The position numbers and the translations under genes were made by a program. From assembly GCA_947459055.1 (NCBI GenBank), contig CANHCG010000041.1, positions 1 to 9,649 on the forward strand: a DNA stretch of 9,649 bases, given 5' to 3'. A model generated the notes under the pieces. It ran no database searches and was not told the origin of the DNA. It was given only the letters and a program-made list of their open reading frames with translations. Positions 1 through 7,641 of this stretch are shown here, one piece after another; the first letter of the stretch is position 1; each line of letters opens with the position of its first letter. This DNA is from Cytophagaceae bacterium. GTDB lineage: Bacteria > Bacteroidota > Bacteroidia > Cytophagales > Spirosomataceae.

Positions 1-769
1 CCACTTTGCTAAATTAAACATAAGGTATACTCCTGAAAATGAAGCGGTTGCCGATTTGCTAAATGAAAAAGTGCGTTCGATCGTTGTTTCTCGCGAATTA
101 ACTGCCAAAGAAAAAGAGATTTTTACGCGCGAAAAGATAAGTTATCGTAGTTTTCGTTTCGCAGCAGATGGGGTAGCTTTATTAACCAATCAAGCGAATC
201 AAGATACGCTGATTACCTTGCCGGCTTTGAAAGGCTTATTGGACGGTAGCCTAAGGGATTGGGCCTCGATAGGTGCTAAGAAGATGAAAGGTGAGGTAGT
301 TTTAGTCGTAGACAAGGCAAATTCGAGTAATATTAAATTCTTAATCGACCGATTAGGTATTGCGGGCTCGAAATCGCTTCGTGTTTTTGCGGCGGGCTCT
401 AACCCCAAGGTTATCGAATATGTTAAACTACATCCCAATGCCATTGGAATTATCGGATCCAATTGGATTAGCGATGGAGATAACCCGACTTCCTTGGGTT
501 TCATTCGTTCGGTACATGTGATGTCTGTGGCAGAAAAAGATGGATTGGATAAATCTAAATACATCCAACCATTTGGTTATAATTTGGCCTTAAAAACATA
601 CCCACTTCGTCGGGAGATAAAAATCATTTTGAAGGAATCTCACTTGGGATTAGGAACCGGTTTTGTGAATTATGTTTGCGGTGAAATGGGACAATTGATT
701 GTTTTAAAGGCTGGCTTAATCCCACTGACCCGACCTATCACGATTCGAACCTATCAAATTAACCAATAA
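1..769 (+). CDS. PstS-like phosphate ABC transporter substrate-binding protein, 5'-truncated
   Basis: This is the 3' part of a periplasmic solute-binding protein gene. The reading frame is open from the left edge (first full codon at 2) to TAA at 767-769, giving about 255 residues, so the TTG at 56 is an internal Leu codon and not the start. The start, signal peptide and first lobe strand lie outside the window. The visible part has the PBP_like_2/PstS pattern: an early AVADLLNEK...VVSREL stretch, a middle region with TSLGFIRSV, and the C-terminal signature GLGTGFVNYVCGEMGQ followed by VLKAGLIPL. In Bacteroidota such proteins commonly follow ExbB, ExbD and TonB genes and precede a TPR gene, as here. 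Phosphate binding is the family annotation and is not proven by visible residues; a role in the energised outer-membrane uptake system is possible. Family assignment is fairly sure, ligand unsure. Confidence 0.82.
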   Translation, partial: HFAKLNIRYTPENEAVADLLNEKVRSIVVSRELTAKEKEIFTREKISYRSFRFAADGVALLTNQANQDTLITLPALKGLLDGSLRDWASIGAKKMKGEVVLVVDKANSSNIKFLIDRLGIAGSKSLRVFAAGSNPKVIEYVKLHPNAIGIIGSNWISDGDNPTSLGFIRSVHVMSVAEKDGLDKSKYIQPFGYNLALKTYPLRREIKIILKESHLGLGTGFVNYVCGEMGQLIVLKAGLIPLTRPITIRTYQINQ

Positions 770-815
770 GAAAGAATTTGTTGATTTATTAATTCGAATT
801 CTAAAGATTTATAAT

Positions 816-823
816 TAAATTTG
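816..823 (+). promoter_or_regulatory. Possible -7 promoter box (TAAATTTG) ahead of the TPR gene
   Basis: The octamer TAAATTTG fits the Bacteroidota primary sigma factor -7 consensus TAnnTTTG. A good TTTG -33 element is missing at the right distance; TTCG at 793-796 has 19-bp spacing but is a weak match, and it overlaps the palindrome AATTCGAATT (791-800). The transcript would begin near 828-830, leaving a leader of about 90 nt before the ATG at 921. The gap is very A/T-rich, so a chance match is quite possible. The TPR gene may instead be read through from the gene upstream, since no terminator hairpin is evident in 770-920. Confidence 0.3.
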
Positions 824-920
824 TCACTCTAAATTAATTACACTTTTTAAGTAAAATATAGAACATTTCGGTGTTTTAAGCCTGAGAAAAATAATAGTTA
901 AAAAACATTTAATAATTACA

Positions 921-2627
921 ATGATGAAATTGAAATCGTGGATATTAGGAGTAGGATTATTGGTATCTAATATGATCTTTGCCCAAACTGCACAAGAGGG
1001 TATTCATTTATTAGATCGTCACCAGCCGTCTAGGGCAAAGCAAGTATTCGAGGGGTTGGTCGCTGCGGCTCCAACCGGTGAGAATTACTTCTACTTGGGG
1101 TATTTTTATTTGAACCAACGGGATTGGGCAAATGCCAAAGCTTCTTTTGAAAAAGGGAAAGCAGCGGATCCTAAAAACTATTTAAATCAAGTAGGTTTGG
1201 CTTCGATTTTGGTTGGGCAAAATAATGTTTCTGCCGCTAAAGTTGAATTCGATCGGATTTTGGCAGATACCAAATTGAAAAACATCGACGTGATGTACCG
1301 TATTGCTGAAGCCTATGCGATGTATTATGTCTTGGGAAAAGAAGATAGCTTTAATGCGAACAATAATGATCCAGGCGAAGCGATTCGTTTAATCGATGCG
1401 ATTCAAGATCGTATGATGAAAGATAAGAAAATGCCTTCATCTGAGCATTACATTGTAAAAGGAGATGCTTATTTGATCAAAAATGACGGAGGTAATGCAG
1501 TGACAGCTTATGAGGCGGCTTTATCTCAAGATCCAAGAAATGTAAAAGCAAAAGTGCGTATCGGTACGGTTTATCTTCGTGGTAAAAATTACAAGGAAAC
1601 GCAAGCGCGCTACAAAGAGGCGATTGATTTAGATTCAAACTATGCGCCAGGTCACCGCCGGTATGGTGAGTATTTGATCGTAGGAGGTCAATACAAAAAC
1701 GCGTCTCGTTATTTTAGAAAGTATTTGGAGAAAGCAGAGGCTACTCCAGAGGTGACATTGGAAACAGCCAAGCTTTTGTTCTTGTCGAAGGATTATGAAG
1801 GAGCGATGAAATTCACCGATGAGGCGGATAAAAAAGGCGTTCGCGATAATGACATTTTCCGTATGCGTGGGTATTCGAATGTGGAGATGGGGAATTTCCA
1901 ACAAGGTATTGACAATTTGGACGGCATGGTGAAACGAGGTGTAAAACCTTATTTCATGGATGATTTGTATTTTGGAAAAGGATATCAAGGCTTAGGCAAA
2001 GATTCGATGGCGATTGTATACATGGAAAAAGCGGCGCCTTTGGATACGAATAACAACGTATATTCTTTAATCCACGATATTCGCTACAAGCAAAAGCGCT
2101 ATTCAGATGCGGCGGAAGCTGGTAAAAAAGCGATTCAATGGAAAGAGAAAAAATCTCAAACCGTGGGTTCTGGTGATTACTTCAAAGTGGCCATGGATTT
2201 ATATTTAACAGCTGCTTTCATAAATAAAGTCGATACCATAGGTCGTCCTGCGATGGCGATGCGTGCCGATTCGATGTTTGCGAAAGCGATTGCCGTTAAT
2301 GAAAAGTGGCCTCCGTTCTATATCAACCGGGCGAGAGCAAATAACTTGATCGATTACAATGGAACGAAATGGTTAGGTGCGCCTTTCTATGATAAGTTTA
2401 TCTCCATGGTCGATCAATTGCGCGCTGAAAAAAGCACACAATACAGAGAAGATAAAAATCAATTGTTTGAGGCATACAAGTTTTTAGGAGGATATCACTT
2501 ATCTGTAACGAAAGATGAGGCGAAGGTAAAGGACTTGTTTACCAAAGCCCAAGCGATTAAGGCGGATGATCCAGATATCAACGCATATTTTAATCCGGCG
2601 CCAGCCACAGCGGCACCGAAGAAATAA
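921..2627 (+). CDS. Secreted tetratricopeptide-repeat (TPR) protein
   Basis: A 568-residue exported repeat protein. The N-terminus is a Sec signal peptide: basic MMKLK, a hydrophobic core, then NMIFAQ, with likely cleavage around residue 21 or 22. The rest is mostly helical TPR units, clearest at residues 51-86 (YFYLGYFYLNQRDWANAK...) and about 173-280 (three or more consecutive repeats with the A-x-x-x-Y-xx-A-L pattern and DP at helix ends), continuing less regularly to about 550. The tail is rich in Ala and Pro (NPAPATAAPKK). The start could be the ATG at 921 or the adjacent one at 924; both keep the signal peptide. It is probably a periplasmic or outer-membrane-facing scaffold working with the PstS-like protein and the TonB/ExbBD machinery usually encoded just upstream in this phylum. 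No catalytic motif is visible. It is the last gene before a strong terminator. Confidence 0.9.
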   Translation: MMKLKSWILGVGLLVSNMIFAQTAQEGIHLLDRHQPSRAKQVFEGLVAAAPTGENYFYLGYFYLNQRDWANAKASFEKGKAADPKNYLNQVGLASILVGQNNVSAAKVEFDRILADTKLKNIDVMYRIAEAYAMYYVLGKEDSFNANNNDPGEAIRLIDAIQDRMMKDKKMPSSEHYIVKGDAYLIKNDGGNAVTAYEAALSQDPRNVKAKVRIGTVYLRGKNYKETQARYKEAIDLDSNYAPGHRRYGEYLIVGGQYKNASRYFRKYLEKAEATPEVTLETAKLLFLSKDYEGAMKFTDEADKKGVRDNDIFRMRGYSNVEMGNFQQGIDNLDGMVKRGVKPYFMDDLYFGKGYQGLGKDSMAIVYMEKAAPLDTNNNVYSLIHDIRYKQKRYSDAAEAGKKAIQWKEKKSQTVGSGDYFKVAMDLYLTAAFINKVDTIGRPAMAMRADSMFAKAIAVNEKWPPFYINRARANNLIDYNGTKWLGAPFYDKFISMVDQLRAEKSTQYREDKNQLFEAYKFLGGYHLSVTKDEAKVKDLFTKAQAIKADDPDINAYFNPAPATAAPKK

Positions 2628-2632
2628 CAAGG

Positions 2633-2659
2633 AAAGCTGCTCTCGAGCAGCTTTTTTTT
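2633..2659 (+). terminator. Rho-independent terminator after the TPR gene
   Basis: A perfect 9-bp stem (AAAGCTGCT at 2633-2641 pairing with AGCAGCTTT at 2646-2654) closes a 4-nt loop CTCG. The T-run extends from 2652 to 2659, giving five unpaired T beyond the stem. It starts 6 nt after the TPR stop codon, a textbook placement. It should end most transcripts from the PstS-like/TPR unit and separate it from the next operon, whose first start codon is only 24 bp further on. Confidence 0.92.
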
Positions 2660-2683
2660 CGTTTTTAATTTTATTTTAAGACT

Positions 2684-3460
2684 ATGGCATACGCATTAAT
2701 TACGGGAGCTAGTAAAGGAATAGGAAAGGAAATCGCGATGGAATTAGCGGATCGTGGATATGAGCTTTTGCTCGTTGCACGGAATTCCTACGAACTCCAA
2801 CAAGTCAAAGAGGAAATTCAAAAAAAATATGCGGTATCTGTCGATTATTTAGTCGTTGATTTAAGTGAACCTACCGCGGTAGAACGATTGTTTACTTGGG
2901 TCCTAGAAAAGCAAATCGACTTACGCATTTTGGTGAATAATGCAGGATACGGTTTAGTTGGGGATTTTGAAACCTACAGCTTTGAGGAGCAACAGAAAAT
3001 GATGCAGGTCAATATGAATGCTGTGGTGGAAGCCTGCCATCGCTTTTTTCCGATGCTTTCAGGGAAAGGTCAGGCCTATGTCTTAAACATCGCGAGTTCG
3101 ACGGCCTATCAAGCGATTCCATTGATGAGTTTATATGCGGCTTCTAAAGTATTTGTTTTGAATTTTTCTCGTGGCTTATTTCATGAATGGAAAACCAAGG
3201 GAATTTCGGTGACCGCTGTGAGTCCAGGAGCGACGAGTACCTCGTTTAATGATCGGGCTAATTTACGTGAAAGCGCTCGCAAAGCGGCACAAAAAGTAAC
3301 TATGAGCCCATCGGCGGTGGCTAAAATGGCGATCAATGGCATGTTTGCGAAAAAGCCAGAAGTAATTACCGGATTTATAAACCAATTAGGTGCATTTTTG
3401 GCGTGGATTGCACCAAAATCCATCAGCGAAAAAATTGCTAAAGGTATTTATGAAAAATAG
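2684..3460 (+). CDS. Short-chain dehydrogenase/reductase (classical SDR)
   Basis: A cytosolic NAD(P)-dependent oxidoreductase of 258 residues, the normal length for a classical SDR. The Rossmann cofactor motif TGASKGIG is at residues 7-14, VARN after the second strand (Arg33) suggests a preference for NADP(H), and the structural NNAGYG is at 85-90. The catalytic tetrad is intact: Asn110, Ser138, Tyr151 and Lys155 (YAASK), followed by SPGATST at 180-186. The start is set because the first Rossmann strand begins at residue 3. The sequence resembles the broad YqjQ/DltE-like group; the substrate (ketone, aldehyde, or a sugar or lipid carbonyl) cannot be told. It is the first gene of a four-gene operon, 3 bp ahead of the DUF2231 gene. 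Whether it serves the same pathway as the downstream cytochrome/DUF1501 genes is not shown by sequence. Confidence 0.93.
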   Translation: MAYALITGASKGIGKEIAMELADRGYELLLVARNSYELQQVKEEIQKKYAVSVDYLVVDLSEPTAVERLFTWVLEKQIDLRILVNNAGYGLVGDFETYSFEEQQKMMQVNMNAVVEACHRFFPMLSGKGQAYVLNIASSTAYQAIPLMSLYAASKVFVLNFSRGLFHEWKTKGISVTAVSPGATSTSFNDRANLRESARKAAQKVTMSPSAVAKMAINGMFAKKPEVITGFINQLGAFLAWIAPKSISEKIAKGIYEK

Positions 3461-3463
3461 GGC

Positions 3464-4477
3464 ATGATGGAAACGCTGGGCCATTTACATCCATGGTTAA
3501 TACATTTTCCAATTGGATTGCTTTTGGTAGCAAGCATTTTGATTATCTATAGTCATGTGGCCAAAAAAGAGTTTGAGTCCTTTATTCATATAGCTCTTTG
3601 GGTAGGTTTTGTGTTTTCTATCTTGGCTTCGATTTCGGGTTGGTTATTATCAAATAATTCGGAACAGGATCATCAGGCGCTTTTATGGCATCAATGGACC
3701 GCCATAAGTACTTGTTTGATTACTGGGCTTGTGCTCTTTTTCAAAAAATGGCGGTTTTATTTAAGTTTTATCTTATTTGGTGCCATTTGTTTCACAGGTC
3801 ATTTAGGGTCGGTGTTAACCTATGGTGAGGGATATTTTTTGTTTGTACAAAAAAAAATAAACTCCATCGTTGGCCCGGTTATTAAGAAGTCAGTTGTGTC
3901 GGATCCGTTGATTGGCGATGATGTGGTGGAATTTAATGAACCGTTGGTTACCTCAACTGCACCCGAGGCAGTTTTGGAAGCCTTTGATGTAGGATTGGTT
4001 CAGGAGTTTCAAGCTAAACAAATTAGCCTCGTAGAGCAAGAAGAAAACCGGCTTTCTGCGAATTTTTTACATGTGAAAAATGATTTCGTTGATATTTTTC
4101 GGGAATTTCAAAAATTGGCTCCTTGGGTAGTTCAATTAAAACTGGCGAATCAAAAATCCGTCGATTTTTCTTTATTCAAGAATTTCTCAAGGCTTGAGGA
4201 TGTAGATGTTTCAAAGACGAATCTGGATAATGGAGATTTGATTTATCTTCGAGAATTAAAGCAATTGAAACGCCTAAATTTAGTGGGAACCCAAGTATCA
4301 GATACTGGATTAGGTAATTTAATGGCTATGAAAAACCTAAAAAAAGTGTATGTTTGGCAAAGTTCTTTAAGCCCACAGGCATTGGAAAAATGGAAACAGG
4401 TAAATCCCGAATTGTTGATTGAGACAGGCCAATTTTCTTTTGTTAAACCGGACTCCCTTAAAACCTTGACCCGATGA
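3464..4477 (+). CDS. DUF2231 four-helix membrane protein with C-terminal leucine-rich-repeat-like domain, lacking the usual haem domain
   Basis: An inner-membrane protein of 337 residues. The N-terminal 120 residues form a DUF2231 domain: LHPWLIHFPIG at 8-18, then hydrophobic segments at about 11-30, 42-62, 77-93 and 98-116, with conserved-looking histidines at 9, 14, 76 (LLWHQW) and 113 (TGHLG). Basic clusters KK (34-35) and KKWR (94-97) place those loops in the cytoplasm, so the N-terminus and the large C-terminal part should be periplasmic. A linker (about 121-190) leads to LRR-like repeats at about 217-325 (LKLAN, LEDVDVSKTNL, LKRLNLVGTQVSD, LKKVYVW). As I recall, relatives in Bacteroidota carry a PSCyt1 CxxCH domain between these parts; here the only cysteines are 84 and 109, both in membrane segments, so no c-haem can attach. 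The start may be ATG 3464 or 3467. The gene overlaps the next by 4 bp (ATGA), implying coupled translation. The function is unknown; paired histidines could hold haem b, which is inference. Confidence 0.85.
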   Translation: MMETLGHLHPWLIHFPIGLLLVASILIIYSHVAKKEFESFIHIALWVGFVFSILASISGWLLSNNSEQDHQALLWHQWTAISTCLITGLVLFFKKWRFYLSFILFGAICFTGHLGSVLTYGEGYFLFVQKKINSIVGPVIKKSVVSDPLIGDDVVEFNEPLVTSTAPEAVLEAFDVGLVQEFQAKQISLVEQEENRLSANFLHVKNDFVDIFREFQKLAPWVVQLKLANQKSVDFSLFKNFSRLEDVDVSKTNLDNGDLIYLRELKQLKRLNLVGTQVSDTGLGNLMAMKNLKKVYVWQSSLSPQALEKWKQVNPELLIETGQFSFVKPDSLKTLTR

Positions 4478-7400
4478 AGTCATTGATGTTTTTCTTTTTT
4501 CTTGGATTCTTGGCCATTCCGGGTTTGGCAAAACCAAAGGATAAATTGAATGTGCCCTTGGATGTGGCAATGGCGATGCGCCAACTACCGGCGGTGTTGG
4601 ATTTTAACATCGATGTAAAACCCATTTTGTCTGACAAATGCTTTGCCTGCCATGGTCCCGATAAGGCCAAACAAAAGGCAGGTTTGCGGTTGGACCAAGC
4701 CGAAAATGCCTATGCGACATTGCCCGAAAGTCCTGGAAAATTTGCCATTGTGCGAGGGGATATTTCGAATAGCGAGCTTGTGCATCGAATCTTGTCGAAG
4801 GACCCCAAATATGTGATGCCGGTACCTAAATCTCATTTGGATTTATCGGCCAAAGAAAAAGCAGTTTTAGTTAAATGGATTCAAAATGGTGCGGAATATA
4901 AGCCGCATTGGGCTTTTGTAAAACCGGTTAAAAATGATATCCCAACAGGTCAACGTGCCGTGGATTATTTTGTACAATCCAAATTAACTAGCCTAGGATT
5001 AGGTCTTTCGGCGCGTGCGAATCGGAATTTTTTATTGCGTCGTTTGTCTTTTGACCTGACTGGTTTACCGCCGACGCCTCAGGAAATTCACAATTTTGTA
5101 GCAGACACAAGTCCGGAAGCCTATGAAAAACAAGTGGATCGATTATTAGCTTCCCCACATTTTGGAGAGCGGATGGCGGCTGATTGGTTGGACATTGCCC
5201 GTTTTGCAGATTCGCATGGTTATACGATTGATCGAATTCGAGACATGTCACCGTATCGGGATTGGGTGATACAGGCTTTTAATCAGAATATGTCTTATGA
5301 TCGCTTTATTCATTACCAAATAGCTGGTGATTTAATGCCTAATCCGACGAAAGATATGCTTATCGCCACGGCATTTAATCGGAATCATCCTCAAAATACG
5401 GAGGGGGGGATTGTTGAGGAGGAATTTCAAATGGAATATGTATTGGATCGTGTGAATACATTTGGGGATGCTTTTTTAGGTTTGTCGACAGGGTGTGCGC
5501 GTTGCCATGACCATAAATTCGATCCGATTTCGCAAAAAAATTATTACCAGTTAAGCAGTTTTTTCAATACGGTCCGTGAAGCGGGGCAGATTTCATATAA
5601 TGATGATATGCCGAGTCCGACCATGTTATTGCCTACGGCTAAGCAGGAAGAGGTATTGACATTTATTAAATCGAACATTCAAACTGCTGAGGAAAAATGG
5701 CGTTCGCAACAGGTATCGGCGGATTCCCAAAAGGCTTGGATGGCAAGTATGGAGGCGCAGGAATTGATGTCTACAAAAAGCCCTTCCAAACGGGGTTTAT
5801 TAGCTCATTATAGTTTTGAGGGGGCTTTGGCGTCTGCCATTCAAGCGAAAGATCTAGGAATCATGAAGCGGGAATCAGGGAAAACGGGAGATATTCCGGT
5901 TTTTGTGGCGGGTAAACAGGGTTCGGGTTTGGCATTTGACGGGGATGTGTATGTGGATTTCCAAGGGATGGGTGTTTTTAGGAAGTCTGATCCATTCACG
6001 ATCGGGATGTGGGTAAACATCCCCAAAGACTTAAAAGAGGGAGTGATATTTCATAAGAGCAATGCTGAGCGTTTGTATAATTTTAAAGGTTTTCATGTGT
6101 ATTTGAAAAATAATCGATTGGAAATTATGATGGCTCATACCGCTCCATCGAATGCGATTACAAAAATTACTGAGGTAGATGTTCCTCGGGATACCTGGAT
6201 TCATGTAGCGCTGAGCTACGATGGCTCATCGCGTGCAGAAGGCTTTCATTTATACATGAATGGCCAAAAGGCAGAGATGGAAACGTTGGTAGATGCGTTG
6301 GACAAGGATATTATTTTTTATTCGAAGCAAGAACCGGGCTTACAGATTGGCGGTTGGTGGCGTGGCTTAGGATTTAAGGGGGGCAAAGCAGATGAGGTTT
6401 ATGTGTATAATCGGGCATTAAGGCCGTATGAGTTGGCTTTGCTGGCATCTAGGCAACCGGCGTTTGATCCTCAGGACTTTTATGTTCACGTGGTGGATAG
6501 TTTGCGGCAAGTTCGTGCCGAAGAATTACGACATTGGCGAAAGGCATTGTCGGATTCAACTGAAAAAATCCAAGAATTGATGGTAATGCGGGAGATGAAG
6601 TTTCCCAAGAAAACCTTTGTATTAAAACGAGGGGTTTATGATGCACCTGGGGAGGAGGTTTTTCCAAATACCCCGGAAAAAATAATGCCTTTCCCTACTC
6701 ATTTACCTAAAAATAGGTTGGGACTTGCGCGTTGGTTGACCGACTCTAAGAATCCACTAACGGCCCGGGTGGTGGTGAATCGGTTTTGGCAACAATTATT
6801 TGGACAAGGTATCGTCAAAACCTCAGAGGATTTTGGTAATCAAGGTGAAATGCCTGTTAATTTAGCTTTATTGGATTATTTGGCATTGAAATTTCAAGAA
6901 AATGGGTGGAATGTGAAGGCCTTATTGAAGGAAATGGTGATGTCAGAGACGTACCAACAAGATTCCAAAACTTCTCCTGAACTTCGTGAGAAGGATCCGG
7001 AAAATCGTTTCTTGGCCCGAGGACCTTCTGCACGCTTGTCCGCCGAAATGATGCGTGATAATGCCTTAGTAGCTAGTGGTTTATTAAACCCCCGAATCGG
7101 TGGAAAAAGTATATATCCTTATCAGCCTGAGGGGCTTTGGGAAATCAATAGCCATTCGTATAAGGCAGATACGACACAAGAAATTTATCGAAGAAGTTTG
7201 TACGTCGTGGTAAAAAGGTCGGTGCCAAATCCAACCCTAGCCACATTTGATGCGTCTGCTCGGAGTTCTTGTTTGCCTCGCCGACAAAAAACGACCACGC
7301 CATTACAGGCATTAGTTTTAATGAATGATCCGACTTTCGTGGAAGCATGTAAGGTGTTAGGCTTCCAAATGGCACAGGCCAAAAGTGCCCAAGAAGCAAT

Positions 7401-7638
7401 AAAGGACGCCTATTTACGGGTGACTGGTAGAGAAATTAAAGCGGAGGAATTAGCCATTTTACAGCAATTACAAGCCAAAGAAATAGCAAATTTTGCGAGT
7501 AAGGGTCAGAAGATGAAAGGCCTGTTGGCCGCCGGAAGGTATAAAATCCCGAAAGAGGTTGACCCAGCGAAAGTAGCTTCCTACGCGGTGGTAGCCAGTG
7601 TGATTATGAATTCAGATGCTAGTATAACGAAAAGATAA
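4474..7638 (+). CDS. Secreted PSCyt1-DUF1549-LamG-DUF1553 cytochrome-type protein
   Basis: A large envelope protein of 1054 residues. A Sec signal peptide (residues 1-19, with a run of Phe, ending IPGLA) precedes a PSCyt1 domain with haem motif CFACH at 56-60 and a candidate axial Met115 in VMPVPKS. DUF1549 (PSCyt2) follows at about 160-370, with FDLTGLPPTPQE, FGERMAADWLD and a second CxxCH, CARCHDHKFDP, at 341-350. A LamG/concanavalin-like domain lies at about 441-655 (GLLAHYSFEG, FTIGMWVN, LQIGG, RALRPYELALL). The family motif LKRGVYDAPGEEV comes next, then DUF1553 from about 744 (LARWLTDSKNPLTARVVVNRFW, PLQALVLMNDPTFVEA). This architecture is typical of planctomycete-type cytochrome proteins, usually paired with DUF1501 as here (3-bp gap). 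Haem attachment at the first motif is likely and at the second possible. LamG suggests binding of glycan or another envelope ligand. Catalytic activity has not been established for the family as far as I know. Confidence 0.93.
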   Translation: MKSLMFFFFLGFLAIPGLAKPKDKLNVPLDVAMAMRQLPAVLDFNIDVKPILSDKCFACHGPDKAKQKAGLRLDQAENAYATLPESPGKFAIVRGDISNSELVHRILSKDPKYVMPVPKSHLDLSAKEKAVLVKWIQNGAEYKPHWAFVKPVKNDIPTGQRAVDYFVQSKLTSLGLGLSARANRNFLLRRLSFDLTGLPPTPQEIHNFVADTSPEAYEKQVDRLLASPHFGERMAADWLDIARFADSHGYTIDRIRDMSPYRDWVIQAFNQNMSYDRFIHYQIAGDLMPNPTKDMLIATAFNRNHPQNTEGGIVEEEFQMEYVLDRVNTFGDAFLGLSTGCARCHDHKFDPISQKNYYQLSSFFNTVREAGQISYNDDMPSPTMLLPTAKQEEVLTFIKSNIQTAEEKWRSQQVSADSQKAWMASMEAQELMSTKSPSKRGLLAHYSFEGALASAIQAKDLGIMKRESGKTGDIPVFVAGKQGSGLAFDGDVYVDFQGMGVFRKSDPFTIGMWVNIPKDLKEGVIFHKSNAERLYNFKGFHVYLKNNRLEIMMAHTAPSNAITKITEVDVPRDTWIHVALSYDGSSRAEGFHLYMNGQKAEMETLVDALDKDIIFYSKQEPGLQIGGWWRGLGFKGGKADEVYVYNRALRPYELALLASRQPAFDPQDFYVHVVDSLRQVRAEELRHWRKALSDSTEKIQELMVMREMKFPKKTFVLKRGVYDAPGEEVFPNTPEKIMPFPTHLPKNRLGLARWLTDSKNPLTARVVVNRFWQQLFGQGIVKTSEDFGNQGEMPVNLALLDYLALKFQENGWNVKALLKEMVMSETYQQDSKTSPELREKDPENRFLARGPSARLSAEMMRDNALVASGLLNPRIGGKSIYPYQPEGLWEINSHSYKADTTQEIYRRSLYVVVKRSVPNPTLATFDASARSSCLPRRQKTTTPLQALVLMNDPTFVEACKVLGFQMAQAKSAQEAIKDAYLRVTGREIKAEELAILQQLQAKEIANFASKGQKMKGLLAAGRYKIPKEVDPAKVASYAVVASVIMNSDASITKR

Positions 7639-7641
7639 GCC

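Noticed and set aside
56..769. TTG at 56 as the start of the PstS-like gene
   Set aside because: The same frame is open back to the left edge and the upstream residues continue the family pattern, so this is an internal Leu codon of a truncated gene.
791..800. Perfect palindrome AATTCGAATT as an operator
   Set aside because: It is only 10 bp in a very A/T-rich gap and could easily arise by chance; no second copy was seen.
5403..5409. G7 run as a phase-variation tract in the large cytochrome-type gene
   Set aside because: It encodes Glu-Gly-Gly in the TEGGIVEEEF stretch, which I recall as conserved in DUF1549; the tract is short and protein constraint explains it.
7145..7399. Minus-strand ORFs within the DUF1553 region and other genes
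   Set aside because: Shadows of strongly supported plus-strand coding regions; no recognisable domains or start signals.
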